Under the pieces are notes generated by a model that worked only from the letters and a program-made list of their open reading frames with translations, did not search any database and was not told the DNA's origin. From assembly GCA_905116865.2 (NCBI GenBank), contig CAJHNH020002076.1:62124-126123 (forward strand): a stretch of DNA of 64,000 bases. The letters are read 5' to 3'. The stretch is from Candidula unifasciata. Taxonomy: Eukaryota > Mollusca > Gastropoda > Stylommatophora > Geomitridae. Numbering within the stretch: the first letter of the stretch is position 1; every line of letters begins with the position of its first letter. The position numbers and the translations under genes are program-made. Positions 1 through 10,857 of the stretch are shown here, in pieces.

Positions 1-115
1 ATTGTGCCAGGACCAGAGATTTGCATGTACATCAGTTTTACTGGCTTTTTTGTGCTCAGTTCTTGTTCTTTACCTCTCGAACAGATGTACTCTGACTTTG
101 AGGAAAGACATCGGT
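1..115 (-). repeat. SINE-B copy, truncated by window start
   Basis: Diverged match to the repeat family seen intact at 45190-45478. The order of shared blocks is the same: a 'tgyacatcagttt' block, a 'cctctcgaacagatg' block and a 'ctctgacttt' block. The part nearest the GAA tail lies outside the window. A short open frame over the first 280 bases overlaps this repeat and is probably not a gene. Confidence 0.5.
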
Positions 116-752
116 CCTATCTCTAGGATGACTGTGGCCATTGTTTCGTGGAACATGATGTTACCTTATTTGTGTGATATTTTCTTTGTCCCTTTGTCTG
201 CAGATGTTGCCCTTAGAAAACCACTTTGGGGCAACCTTGTGTTGACTGGTCAGCCTTCAAGAGAAGATAGGGGCAGATGAAGGGCATTTCCTGCCGTCGA
301 AGGTGGTTTCCATAAATGTAGAGCCGACACAAGATGCTCTGGTCCTGGGCTTTCCCAAGGAATCATCACATCCTGCATATAACTGCTTAACTTCACAACC
401 GTATGTTGAGCTTTCCACTCGACACGGGCTGCGCCTTCTGGAGATCAGCAGCTGAGGGAGCAGCCCGCAGGTCCAGGACTTAAATAGGTGTGTTCTTCAA
501 CACGTCACACCACGATGAAGTAGAGAACAGGAGATTAATCATTAAACTAAGCGGAGCTCGGCAATTAAATGTTTTGAGTATTGGTTAAACCTTTTTTTTT
601 CAATATACATGCTGAACATATGTGAAATACAATTAGTTAGTTCGATTAGTGATGAGGCTAAAGCCAAGAGACTTAGTAGGCTATCCTCTGAAAAACGGTC
701 TCAAATTATCGAGGCTAGGAAAATACCCTAACAGGGCCTCAGTCATATGTAA
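116..752. other. No gene recognised
   Basis: Unique-looking AT-rich sequence. Short open frames are present but none has recognisable domain content or splice context. Confidence 0.4.
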
Positions 753-753
753 A

Positions 754-1026
754 TTGCGGACCTCTTTCTGGGGACTATACGGCCACAAGTTTCCCCTGCG
801 CTGCTACATGTGGCGTGAAGGGAAGCTTAACTAGATAGTTGGGACTCACAAGCAAATAAAATGGAGGAAGCTGCAGGAGATGCAGCTCGTGAGTTCCAGC
901 CATCTAGTTAAGCCCCCACTCTGCGTTGCACGTAGCGGCGCTGGGAGGAACTCTCAGGAGTGACTTCAACTCGGCAGAAGCTTTTCCGTGGTATTCAGTA
1001 TAGTCGCCGGAAAGAGGTCCGCAATT
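754..1026. mobile_element. Foldback element / long-TIR MITE
   Basis: The two halves are inverted copies of each other. The left end starts aattgcggacctctttc and the right end, reverse-complemented, gives the same string. Agreement then continues inward through a 'gcttaactagat' block and a 'gggactcac' block to a loop of roughly 30 bases around 855-885. Each arm is about 100-140 bases with scattered mismatches. No open frame of interest lies inside, so this is a non-autonomous element. Class is unassigned. Confidence 0.75.
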
Positions 1027-1037
1027 ATAATCATCTG

Positions 1038-1135
1038 GGAATTATAAACTACATAAAAGTCTAGTAATTTCAGCAATCTAAAGTCCCTCTTTGCTTTAGA
1101 TATGTTTAATTATAAACTACATAAAAGTAATAATA
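1038..1135 (+). repeat. Local direct duplication
   Basis: The string aattataaactacataaaa occurs twice, near 1040 and 1110, just outside the foldback element. It suggests a small local duplication of AT-rich sequence. Confidence 0.6.
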
Positions 1136-1254
1136 TCATCTATAATCGTCCATCTTTGCTTTCCTAAGATGATAAAAATTATCATAATATATGTATAATG
1201 TATATTATTAGGGATGATTGAAGTTTTATATTTGGGTTTTTACTTAGGAAACCA

Positions 1255-1375
1255 TGACAGCTAGATAGTGGGTAATACGGTCAGCATCACTCCGACCACC
1301 TTTACTTCCCAGGACTGCACCTAGTACCTACCCACTCAAGGCTGGGTCAACCTAGGAGTCAGTCATTTCTGAAAG
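1255..1375 (-). repeat. SINE-D partial copy
   Basis: Shares the ggtcagcatcac, ctttacttccc and actcaaggctgggtc blocks with the better copy at 36495-36770. The tRNA-like head is missing. Confidence 0.65.
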
Positions 1376-1822
1376 AAATTTATTTATCGTGAGCATGCCA
1401 AACCCGTGTCATGTCACAGCCAAGCATCTCTTCAGTAACTCATAAAAATTGTTTCGATTTGTTCTTTCATGTAAAGAGCACGGAAAAATAATTTCTCAAT
1501 TACGGTCAATGCGGGCTGGTTTTGTTGATCGCCGTGGCGTTCCTAGTTACGGGTGAAAATGTCAAGCAAAATAAACGAAACAAAACTATGCATACCAATG
1601 GAAATAGCATGGGCACAAACAAAATCGTTTCTCCAACAATTATTTATCGGATACTATTTTTTGTTTAAAGCTTACCAGTTATATGTAAAAACAGTTAAAC
1701 GCAGAATTAAAGAGAAGCAGAAAAAAGTCACAAACTGCGGTAACCTCGTTAAATTACAAACTGACGAACCGCAAACTTCACCGTGTACCGTCTCGTGCTA
1801 CCAGAACACTGAACCTGTGGAC

Positions 1823-2080
1823 CCAGGGCTGCCAATTGGACTTTTTTTTTTAAAAACCCAGCTGAGCTGAACAAAAAACAAAACAATACATAATCAAAGA
1901 ACAGAAAAACAAAATAAAAACCCAGATTGTTTATAAGTACAAGGTTTATGGTTACCAAATGAAATATTTACCTACTTTCATATAAGGATTTTTTTTTTAA
2001 ACCCAGATTTCAAAATTTAAACCCAAGGCGTCAAATAAAATCCCAGATCTGGGGGTAAAACCCAGCATTAGCAGCCCTGC
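1823..2080. mobile_element. hAT-like MITE
   Basis: Left end cagggctgccaattgg and right end, reverse-complemented, cagggctgctaatgc form imperfect terminal inverted repeats of the CAGNG type used by hAT elements. The interior is A/T-rich with repeated 'aacccag' strings and no coding capacity. A clean 8-bp target duplication could not be read. Confidence 0.55.
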
Positions 2081-2329
2081 TGGTGGCGTCTGCCGTCTTA
2101 TCAAGAGTGATGGTCGTCATCCTCGATGAACAATTGATCGATCAAACGCGCGCGAAAAACCAGTGATATCACATCCGGGTATCTCTGCAATGACTCTGGG
2201 ATCAGGATTAGGATTCATTGGAAAAAAAAAAATACGAGCTTAGTCCTCTTTGAGCCGCTGGAGGGCCTGCTATATTGAGGACTGTTTATTTGCTATCTTA
2301 GCTTTACTTCAGTTTCTTTGTCATTATGA

Positions 2330-5215
2330 TCATGTGCCCTGCTAACTGGCGTAGGCGCTCATGCGTCTCCACAGATCACGATCCCTGGTTGCCTGGAACA
2401 GCTATCTCTCTTGATGATATCCCTCCATGCCTTCATTTCAGCCCATCCAGCATCATCTCTTTGTCTGCCTCTACCCCTTTTTCCACTGATCTTTCCAGTT
2501 GTCAGGATGTTCTCTGACGTCTCTCTTCTCATTATGTGACCACAGAACAGTGTTTGTTTCTTTCTTATTGTTATATATAGAGATGATCTTCTTTCCTTAG
2601 CTTCTTTCAAACAATCGTTGTTAGTTACTCTGGCCTCCAAGGTATTCGTAACATTCGTCTCAGAAACCACATCTCTGTTGCCTCCAAATTTTTCTTAATT
2701 TGTTCACTGACATTCCAAGATTCGCTGCCATACAGCAAAACAGATTCTATGTAAAATTTTATCACCCTCTTTCTGATATTAAATGAGAACGATTAATTGC
2801 ATAAGCTATTTTTCATTTTCTGAAATGCAGCTTTCGCTTGACCTATTCTGCTTTTAATCTCTGTGCCACATTCTCCATCTGATGATATGATTGCTCCCAG
2901 ATATTTGAATTTATGGACATGGGGAAGTCTTTTTCCTGCACTGAGATATCACAAAGTGGAATTATTTTCTTCCTTGAAATAACCATTACTTCAGTTTTCT
3001 TAATATTCAGCGAAAGTCCTTTCTTAGCACTCTCCATCCCCACAATATCCAGCAGTTTTTGTAAATCAGTTGCATTTTCAGCTATCTAAACTGTATATTT
3101 TTTTTATACTGCATCCTCCAACTCTTACTCCTGCATTATCTTTAATTTCCCTCAAAAAGAGAGAAAAGGTCTGGGGATAAGACACATTCTTGTCTTACTC
3201 TTTGCTTTATCTGTTCAAAAGTACCCAATTTGTTTCTCACTTTAATTGCTGCTACTTGGTTCCAGTAAATGTTTTGAATTATTTAGATATCTTTCCCATC
3301 TACATTGATGTCTTCTAACATTTTTATCAACTCCTCATGTTTAACTTTGTCGAATGGTTTGGTATAATCTATAAAGCGCAAATATAAGTCCTTTTGTATG
3401 TCCATTGATCTTTCTATCAGTGTTCGTAATATGTATATTGCATTATTTTACCTTCCATAAATCCATACTGCTATTCACTCATTTCCATTCTTATTTTTCT
3501 TCTTTTTCCTTATAATTTTTTGACATGATTTATTAAGTTGACTGGACGAAATTCTTCACACTCAATTGCTCATGGTCTTTTGGGTAACGCAATAAATACA
3601 GACTTCATCATATCACTTGGTATGTATCCAGTGTTATAAATGTCATTCATCAGTTTAGTTTTTATTGACCACAAATATAGGCGGAGTCTGTAAGCAGCCC
3701 CGGCTAGCTAGCGGCAGTCTGAAAGTGGTCGACCTTTTAATTTTGTTCTCAAAAGAAATCGGAATCGGAAATTAGTTAATATTTCTTACCCAAATTCCCC
3801 AAGTACTTCTAATTCTTCTACTGAAATTTCATCTGGCCAAGTTGACTTTCCTTTCTTCATATGTTTAATAGCATCGCCAACTTCTTCCTTTAGTACAGAC
3901 GGACCTTCTAAATTTCTTTCTTCTGGTAATTCTGGTTTCTTTCCATCATATAACTCTTTTATGTAGTCATTCCATCTAGTTATTATATCATCTTCCTCCA
4001 TTAGGATATCTCCTGCTTTTGATTTCAGACATCCTGTGTTTGCTAGTATCTTCCTTCCAGTTAGATCTTTAATTTGTTTATGCACACTTTTTGCATCTTT
4101 AACAAGAATGTCAAATTTTATTGCATTGTTCACTTAGCCACTCTTCTTTTGCCTTCATACGCTTATGCCATATTTCTTTATTTATCTTGTCATATTCTTC
4201 TTTGTCATTCATACATTGCTTTCTATCACCCATTAACTTTAAAATTTCTTCGGTCATCCATTTCTGTTTAGCTGTTTGTCTTCTTTCTGGTAAAATCTCT
4301 TTGCTTGTTTGATGGATAGACTCTTTCAGCATTTCCCACTGATCGTTTTTTTTTTTGTTGTTGTTATTGTTGTTGTTGTTGCATTGTACCTATTCCTCAC
4401 AATCACTCCGTATCGCTCCTGAATATCTTTATCTTCTCTTAGAAAATCTTTGTTTAGTCTACAGTTTTTCGTCTCTTTCTTTCCTCTCTACAGTTGTACA
4501 TTTATTTTTCCACATAATATTACCTGTTCACTGTTACAGTCAGCACGAGGTCTGGTCTTCACATTTGTTAGTGCATTTCTAAACATTTTGTTAATTAGTA
4601 TATTTGATTGAATGTTTTCTTATCTGGACTTTTCCACGTGTATAATCGTCTCTAATGTTGTTTAAACAAGGTGTTTCGAATCATCACATTATTTATTTTC
4701 GCCCACTCTACCAGCGTTTCACCTTTTTCATTTCTTGATCCTAAACCATATTCCCCAAGTATATTTTCCGTTCTATCTTTCCCAAAATCTCCCAATATTA
4801 TTTTAATTTCTTGTGATTTTATTTGGGCTATTGCCGAATCTAAATCTTCCCAATATTTTTTTTTAAATTTCATTTTCACTGTTAACTGATGCTGGGGCAA
4901 ACTCTTGAATTATGTTTGCCTTTAATTTTAACCATAATAACCATATCTGATATACTGTAACCCACAATTGCTTTTACTGTTTCTTTATCAAAAAGTATCC
5001 CCACCACCTTTTCATGTTTGTCGCTTCCCGAGTATATTATTGTGTTTTTATCTGATTTTTCCAGCACCCTTTCATCTCATTTCACTAATTCCTAGGATGT
5101 TTATCTTCATACATTCCATTTCTTTTGTAAAATTTTCTGTCTTTCCCAATTCTGTAAGTGTTCTCACATTCCACGTTGTTAGTTTAAAACTTCTAATTTT
5201 CATAAATTTTTAAAA
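2330..5215 (-). mobile_element. Degenerate non-LTR retrotransposon (EN + RT)
   Basis: Pieces of one LINE polyprotein read in order on the minus strand in several frames. Endonuclease-type sequence (KIILGDFGKDR, a decayed form of the GDFN motif) lies around 4650-4900. A linker with GKSTWPDEI lies around 3790-4130. RT motifs follow: SVFIALPK near 3580, QYGFMEGK near 3450 and motif A FIDYTKPFD near 3370. The C-terminal part with GKRGRGRQRDD lies at 2359-2670. Many stops and frameshifts show it is dead. About 118 bases at 3668-3785 do not fit the RT and look like a small insertion. RTE-like is my best guess for the clade. Confidence 0.8.
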
Positions 5216-5565
5216 ATTGCCATCAGTAACCTGATGAAGATCTGGTGACACCTGTGACTGTCCCTACCGGAAGAGGTTGTCCGTAGACTTCCATTAACGC
5301 CGTTCATGTGTTTCAGTCCGTGTTTTTATGAGATATCTTGGGAATATAATGTGGTGGTTTTCCGTCGTCTTCCACATCCACATGGAGTATTTTAACCTGC
5401 AAATTCGACAATAATTTCCGACTGTCAGGACAAGTAGGTGCTGAAGACCTGTCCTCGGGTAGCTCGAGGCCTGATGGCAAAAGATATAGCGATTTAAAAA
5501 GCCCTGAGGAGACAGAAACAGTTGAGTTATCCAAGACAATAAACAAGAGCATAGAAACCGACCTT
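5216..5565. other. No gene recognised
   Basis: Overlapping minus-strand open frames of about 80 residues have no recognisable domain. The stretch lies directly upstream of the LINE RT fragment and may be more of that element. Confidence 0.35.
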
Positions 5566-5569
5566 GTCG

Positions 5570-6540
5570 AATGGCCCCATAGCTACCTCAGACCAGTGCA
5601 TAAGCCTGGAAAAGATCATGCAGAAATAAATGGTTACAGAATCACTACGCTAGAATATCGTAGGGAAACTCATTAAAAACTCGTGGCTAGAATGTTGACC
5701 CAAAAATTTGAGTCAAATGGTCTTTTGGCACCTATACTAGATGGGTACGGCTCGGGCAGAGATACGTGCTGCAATGCCGCAGTTTTTACTTACGACACCC
5801 AAAGAGGGCTTCCAGGTAGGAATAAAAACTGCCGAAGCCGCCATTGATTTAGAAGACGCATACAACAGCGGCACATACAACATGCTCATCAGATAACTGT
5901 TAGAAATGGACATCGAGTGAATCGCATCAGAGGTCTTATAAAAAACAGTGTCGCTAAAATGCGGTGCGTGGGCTTTGAAAACTTAAGGTATCTAAATGCG
6001 CTTGCCTCATGGATCACGATGTCTCATATTCTCTTCAGTGTGTTCACATTAGTGGTCACTGGTGCACATTAGTAGGTCTAGGTAGACAAATGTCGTTCGG
6101 ACGAGGAAGAAACAGGAATTCACAACAACGCTACAGCAAGAACTAGACACAATCATAAACAAATTTGACAGCAGCTTGCCATACAGGCGCCACATAGACA
6201 ATGCCATAGTCAGAGCCAGGAAAGGTCTGAAGGCATTGAAGACGATGGCATACGACGATAACGAACAGCGCCTACTTTTCCTCTTCTTACAGGGAATGTG
6301 CTGAGTCTTAAAGACTGCGATCTGCACCTCCTGACTATCAGCAGAATCTCGATATAATGTAAGGTTATGAGAATCATACTCTGTTGTAAAAAAAAAAAAA
6401 GACATCTTGTGTCACGTCATGGGATATGTCTAAAGTTTACCGACGTTGGCCACCAGACATAAAGTGACACAGATAAAAGCGTACATGATAGTTATCAGCA
6501 AACATCAACCACATACTGCAAAACGCTATCAGTGATATAA
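5570..6540 (+). mobile_element. LINE reverse transcriptase fragment, internally deleted
   Basis: Broken plus-strand reading frames give RT-type strings: KPGKDHAEINGYR, LVARMLTQKFESNGLLAP, GSGRDTCCNAAVFTYD and, after an internal deletion, RKGLKALKTMAYDDNEQR and LATRHKVTQIKAY. This order is typical of I/Jockey-type LINE polyproteins. It may be the RT part of the RNase H-bearing family found elsewhere in the window, although no single copy joins both. Stops and frameshifts abound. Confidence 0.7.
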
Positions 6541-6549
6541 AAGGGGTGC

Positions 6550-6815
6550 GTCTCAAAAGTTGCCGCTTTCACTTCACGTCCTTTTCAGGGGGTCTATCAT
6601 AATCTTCCTGTCCTTTTTAGGACGAAAAGTTTCGTTATTTGAAGCCCTACTCTGGCTCTTGCCAGGGGCCGGAGTATAGCCCGGCCATAAATATGACCTA
6701 AAGGCTGAATGCGGTTTCTGGGACCTCTCAACAGTGATCCTCACCCACATGGTGGCACATTGTGTCATCGGGTGTTTATCGCTTGTGTGATGTCCTGGTG
6801 GGGTAGAAAGTCAGT
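6550..6815 (+). repeat. SINE-C copy
   Basis: Near full-length member of the family best seen at 43475-44390. Shared blocks include gaagccctactctggctctt, gccaggggccg, gggacctctc, gtgatcctc and gtgatgtcctggtggggta, ending in agtcagtc. Contains no coding sequence. Confidence 0.8.
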
Positions 6816-6974
6816 CAAAGTTGCTGCTCCTGAAAATGTTTCAGAAAATCACAACAGGTATTGTGCGATCTGAATGTGTAGAAAGATTTGAGAAGTCGCA
6901 GTTTACCCCTGCCATCCGGAACCGAAATGCAGTGGATCAGTTTTTCCAAATGAAAACGGTTCATAACTAACTTC

Positions 6975-7260
6975 TTCTTTCTCGCGTTCACCGGCTGTAA
7001 CTCCGGCAGAAAGTTTTGGTTGTTCGTCTATTTCTGGACTCTAGTGCTGTTCCAGAAACTAAGCGTTGCGTGCACATCTGTTTTGCAGGTCTGACACATT
7101 TGCATGCAGATTGTTAGTTCCTTGCCTCTCAGGCAGATTCGCTCCGACTTCAAAGGAAGCGCCCAATTAGTGTGACGTGCGGAACTTAACGTTGCGTAGG
7201 CTTCATTGATTTGACGAGCGTAAAAGTGACTAGGGGGTGTCGCAATGTAACAAATGGCAT
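6975..7260 (-). repeat. SINE-B copy
   Basis: Starts with the complement of the GAA tail (cttctttctcgcg), then caccggctgtaactccgg, the gttgttcgtc block and the ccttgcctctcaggcaga block. Same order as the other SINE-B copies. Confidence 0.8.
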
Positions 7261-7556
7261 CAACACTTAACATGCCACTGGCCAAGAGTAACACAACATA
7301 ATGAATGCTGAAGCTTCCAACGTAGCGGAACGAGAACTCTCTTTAAAAGTTCCATTTGTGTATTGACAAATGCAATGATCAACACAAAGAATACATAAGC
7401 AAGTAATAATCAACTCGTTCAACCAAAGCTCGCTCGTACATCCATGTATTGATATGTCCTCACGATAGGTCGCAGTCCGACCTTGAGATCCAGGCGATTA
7501 TCTTTGTCCTCGGACGAGTCCGAATTAAGCAATGAAAGTATACCGGCTTCATTCAT
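7261..7556. other. No gene recognised
   Basis: Nothing recognisable. Lies between a SINE-B copy and the 3' end of the minus-strand LINE. Confidence 0.4.
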
Positions 7557-9275
7557 TCATTCAGTAGCATGTCCCTCGCGGAACCTCGCTGCCATAACAA
7601 CCCCCCGGAAAACCTTCCTATCATGAGCAAGATGTCCTGCGTCTGATACACCCATCTGGAGATCATCTGCCACATCCTGCACCCATCTTCTCCTTGGCCT
7701 TCCTCTTCCTCTCTTCCCAGGCATATACCCCTCCATTATTGTTCTCTCTAGACCTCCATGACGTTTCAAGTGACCAAAATATTTCAATTTTCTTTGTTTT
7801 ATTGTCTTTACTAGCCAACCCTCTTCAATATTCAGCTCTTGAAGTATGGATGCATTTGTTCTTTTCTTTACCCAAGATATTCTTAGAACCTGTCTGTAAC
7901 ATTTATATTCAAATGCATTTATGCGCTGTTCCGCTTGTTTAGTAAGTGTCCAGGTCTCACAGGCGTATGTTGCAATGGGAAAGATGCATGCTCTTAAAAA
8001 TCTGACCTTTGTAATTCTATCTGTACAATTCCATAATTTATTCAGTTGTTTTAGTCTTTGAAGAGCAATTGATAGTCGCCGTTTAATTTCTTTCATTGTG
8101 TCACCATTGTTGGTAACCAGTGACCCAAGATATTCGAAATTTTCCACCACTTCCAATCTTTCCTCATTAACATATATTTCCTTCTCCATGGCAGTTTTGT
8201 TTGTATGCATTATCTTTGTTTTTGCTGTGTTAAGAAATAAGTTATGATTTTCACTATTTCTTTGGAGTGAGGTTAATAAGTTTTCTAAACCATTTTGTGA
8301 TGTTGATAGTAATACTGTATCATCAGCATAACGAATTTCTGGTATTTCATGACCACCGATGTTTAGGGCATCATATTGTTCCTTGTTTATATCATCTCTT
8401 ACATTTCTCATTATATTTTCGGCGTACAGGTTGAACAAATACGGTGACAGCACACATCCCTGACGGACTCCTTGCTTGATGCCAAACCAGTCTGATGTCT
8501 CTCCATCTATTCTGACTGCTGCTTGTTGGTCTTGATAGAGCATTTTAATGAGCTGCACTATATGTGATGGAAAGCCCATATTCCTCATGATTTCCCAAAG
8601 CTTCTGATGTTGTACACAGTCAAATGCTTTTGAATAATCCACAAAACATAAGAACAGATTTACATTAAATTCTCTACACTTCTCTATTATTAAACGCATG
8701 TTGAATATATGATCTCTTGTTCCTCTTCCCTGTCTAAATCCAGCCTGAGCTACATTAATCTCTTCTTCCATTTTCTTTTGCAGTCTTCTCATTATAATTT
8801 TTAGTAGAATTTTACTTGCATGACTGATCAGGGCAATAGTTCGATAGTTTGTACATAATTTCAGGTCACCCTTTTTTGGTATTGGAATGAAGATAGTTCT
8901 CTTCCAGTCTTTTGGCCAAATACCATATTTCCATATCTTTTCACATAATGCATGATAGATTTTTATGCTTTCTTCTCCTCCCGCTTTAATCAATTCAGCT
9001 GGTATCTCATCACATCCAGGTGATTTACCATTTTTCAGGCTCCTTATTGCCCATGAAATTTCATCTAATGAAGGTTCAGGTTCTGCCTCTACTGTTACTG
9101 GTTCATGTATATCATTCATATCCTCACTGTCATTCATATCATACATTCCGCTGCAGTATTCCTGCCATCTTCCTAGAATTTGTCTAGATTCTGTTAAAGT
9201 ATTTCCCAACTTGTCACAAATAACATTTAACTGAGGTTGAAAATTTCTTGTCAATAACTTCATTTCCTTGAACAT
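7557..9275 (-). CDS. LINE reverse transcriptase, near-intact RT reading frame
   Basis: A 572-residue frame without internal stops encodes the RT and C-terminal part of a non-LTR retrotransposon polyprotein, an enzyme that copies element RNA at nicked chromosomal DNA. Visible motifs in order: GKSPGCDEIPAEL and PKDWKRTIFIPIPKKGD (fingers), NYRTIALIS, AGFRQGRGT, motif A FVDYSKAFD, motif B KQGVRQGCVLSP, motif C RYADDTVLL with the two catalytic Asp, motif D region KTKIM, and the family-typical tail KYFGHLKRHGG followed by GKRGRGRPRRRW. The first Met is probably internal, because the linker continues upstream in another frame (9313-9675). No endonuclease domain follows, so the copy is 5'-truncated. 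The 3' end sits near 7550. RTE-like by motif style; clade not certain. Confidence 0.85.
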   Translation of the reverse strand: MFKEMKLLTRNFQPQLNVICDKLGNTLTESRQILGRWQEYCSGMYDMNDSEDMNDIHEPVTVEAEPEPSLDEISWAIRSLKNGKSPGCDEIPAELIKAGGEESIKIYHALCEKIWKYGIWPKDWKRTIFIPIPKKGDLKLCTNYRTIALISHASKILLKIIMRRLQKKMEEEINVAQAGFRQGRGTRDHIFNMRLIIEKCREFNVNLFLCFVDYSKAFDCVQHQKLWEIMRNMGFPSHIVQLIKMLYQDQQAAVRIDGETSDWFGIKQGVRQGCVLSPYLFNLYAENIMRNVRDDINKEQYDALNIGGHEIPEIRYADDTVLLSTSQNGLENLLTSLQRNSENHNLFLNTAKTKIMHTNKTAMEKEIYVNEERLEVVENFEYLGSLVTNNGDTMKEIKRRLSIALQRLKQLNKLWNCTDRITKVRFLRACIFPIATYACETWTLTKQAEQRINAFEYKCYRQVLRISWVKKRTNASILQELNIEEGWLVKTIKQRKLKYFGHLKRHGGLERTIMEGYMPGKRGRGRPRRRWVQDVADDLQMGVSDAGHLAHDRKVFRGVVMAARFREGHATE

Positions 9276-9312
9276 TTCGTAATCTCTTCCATTTTTGTGA
9301 TGCTGCTCTATT

Positions 9313-9675
9313 TTAATACAGCAATCTTGTACATACTGATTTTTTATCCTTTCTTGTGTACTTTCTTATTTCTCGTGTTAAAAATTTATACTTCATCCTA
9401 CTGTCATTGGTTTCTCCTTTCTTTTTCAGTTCCCTTCGTTGTTTTATTAGTTCTAACGTGTATGGTGTGATCCATGGTTTATGTTGCTTAGTCCTGGTGG
9501 GTATTAAGTCTTTAGCTGCTGTTATCAAGATATCCCTAGCTTGTACCGCCAGTTCATCAGGTGTCATTTCCTCTTGTACAGACATCAAGACCTCAAAACG
9601 GTTCTTCACTTCTACGTTGTATGCATCTGGTATTTTTGTGAGATACCGGCTTACTGCCGAGAATGTAACGTTCAC
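9313..9675 (-). pseudogene. LINE linker region, frameshifted from the RT
   Basis: A 120-residue frame that precedes the RT of 7557-9275 in element order, containing KPWITPYTLELIKQRRELKK, typical of the segment between endonuclease and RT in LINEs. The frame differs from the RT frame, so at least one frameshift separates them near 9276-9312. Similarity stops near 9690, where dispersed repeat F begins. The upstream endonuclease is missing. Confidence 0.7.
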
Positions 9676-9694
9676 CAGCTTCCTGCTGAGGTCT

Positions 9695-9940
9695 ATCTTG
9701 GAGTCCCGGGGTAAAACGTCCTCAAGGATCCAACTTCATATAACGTTTGCTTCCGTGGGATCCCGGGGTAAAGCGTCCTCAAGGATCCACACGTCCGTCT
9801 CCTTCAGACTATAAACATCAACTCCTTTGACAACATTACCTTCACAACGTTACGTATTGTTTTGACGTCTTATTTGCTCACTCCGTACTGGTGCGTTCTG
9901 GTGCACATTCGCACGCGACAATTAGTAAATTAGTCGACTC
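9695..9940 (+). repeat. Dispersed repeat F
   Basis: Shares cctcaaggatccac, cacacgtctg-like, acgtattgttttgacg and tatttgctca blocks, and ends in catccgcacgcgaca-like sequence, with 41150-41450. Inside it a block of about 60 bases starting tcccggggtaaa is duplicated (about 9704 and 9760). Unclassified. Confidence 0.6.
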
Positions 9941-9954
9941 TTGCGAAATTCTTT

Positions 9955-10015
9955 TGGGCGGGCAGTGGGTCTACTCCCGACAATGGGGCCCTGGAACCCA
10001 CACGGGGAATAACTA
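9955..10015 (-). repeat. SINE-B head fragment
   Basis: gggcagtgggtctactcc followed by aatggggccctggaaccca matches the tail-distal end of SINE-B copies such as 21945-22235. Confidence 0.5.
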
Positions 10016-10084
10016 ACAAATTTCTCACTCTTCCCTTCGTTGTTTCTCTCTACCTGTCTGCCCAGAGGATTCGAGACTTGTTTT

Positions 10085-10375
10085 AACATACAGGTCGGCG
10101 TCTGTGAAATTAGGCGTTTCGAAAGCGCTTCGTAATGCCGGGGTGCCGAGTTCGATTCAAGCTGCGGGCCTTGCGTTTGTTTTCGACAGTTTTATCGAGA
10201 AGACGACTGTCCATGAAACAATGGCAAACCACTGGAGTAAACTTGCCTAAAAAAAAACACAACAGCTGTAAAATGCTGGGGGTTAATTCTGCAGCGTCCT
10301 GTAAAGGATATGCAACTAAATTTTTTTACGATACAGGTGCATGGCGAGCGAGGCGATGGGAACTAACTCTCGTTT
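10085..10375 (+). repeat. SINE-A copy (tRNA-derived)
   Basis: Four near full-length copies of this family occur in the window. The head resembles a tRNA with polymerase III promoter boxes: an A-box-like stretch after gtcggcgtctgtg and a B-box-like gagttcgattc. The body includes aatggcaaaccactgg and aaaatgctggggg, ending in cctgtaaaggatatgcaacta. It lies only about 240 bases upstream of the esterase start codon. Confidence 0.75.
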
Positions 10376-10614
10376 GAAGCTAACAAAACAACTCAGAGAG
10401 TGCTTCACCCGTGGATAATTGTTCTGCAGTTATCACCAGTTCACCACCTTTAATTTATCAAGTACGTCAGACGCCGTGAAACAATAGAAAACACCTAGCA
10501 TCTGTGAAGCAAATCTACATTTTGCATATGTCTGCCGTTTGCTGAAGTTACCTAAATAATAGTCAAATATTTGACATATTTCAAAATAGGCGGCATATAT
10601 ACCGTAGAATTAGA
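10376..10614 (+). promoter_or_regulatory. Putative esterase promoter / 5' UTR region
   Basis: AT-rich sequence between a SINE-A copy and the start codon of the esterase. A TATATA string at about 10593-10599 is too close to the ATG to be a convincing TATA box unless the 5' UTR is very short. The true start may lie upstream or in a non-coding first exon. No other element can be called. Confidence 0.2.
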
Positions 10615-10857
10615 ATGAAGGCGACACTTTTAATAGCACTGTTTGCAACTGGCTGGTTCCAACTGATTTTAGTTTGTTTGGCAAACAGTGCTAACGATGA
10701 TTTTCTTGAAATAACAGCACCCGCAGGAACCTTTAGGGGAACTGCCATCCTATCACTTCAAGGCTACATATACACAGCGTTTTTAGGAATCCCCTATGCC
10801 TTGCCACCTGTTGGCGCCTTACGCTTTGCCAAGCCAGTCGCGTATCCAAGAATGGAA
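10615..10857 (+). CDS. Carboxylesterase exon 1 (signal peptide, N-terminal sheet)
   Basis: 81 codons from ATG. A hydrophobic leader (MKATLLIALFATGWFQLILV) is followed by a likely cleavage near the ANSAND stretch, then ITAPAGTFRGTAI and FLGIPYALPPVGALRF, the classic family opening. The exon ends GAA|gtatgt, phase 0. The ATG is chosen because it starts the signal peptide directly. Confidence 0.85.

Noticed and set aside
2..280. Open frame at the window start, possibly a last exon after ttgtctgcag
   Set aside because: The first part is a SINE-B remnant, and the remaining 25 residues show no recognisable content.
6049..6405. 118-residue minus-strand frame
   Set aside because: Shadow of the plus-strand LINE RT fragment.
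9356..9814. 152-residue plus-strand frame
   Set aside because: Antisense shadow of the minus-strand LINE linker plus repeat F.
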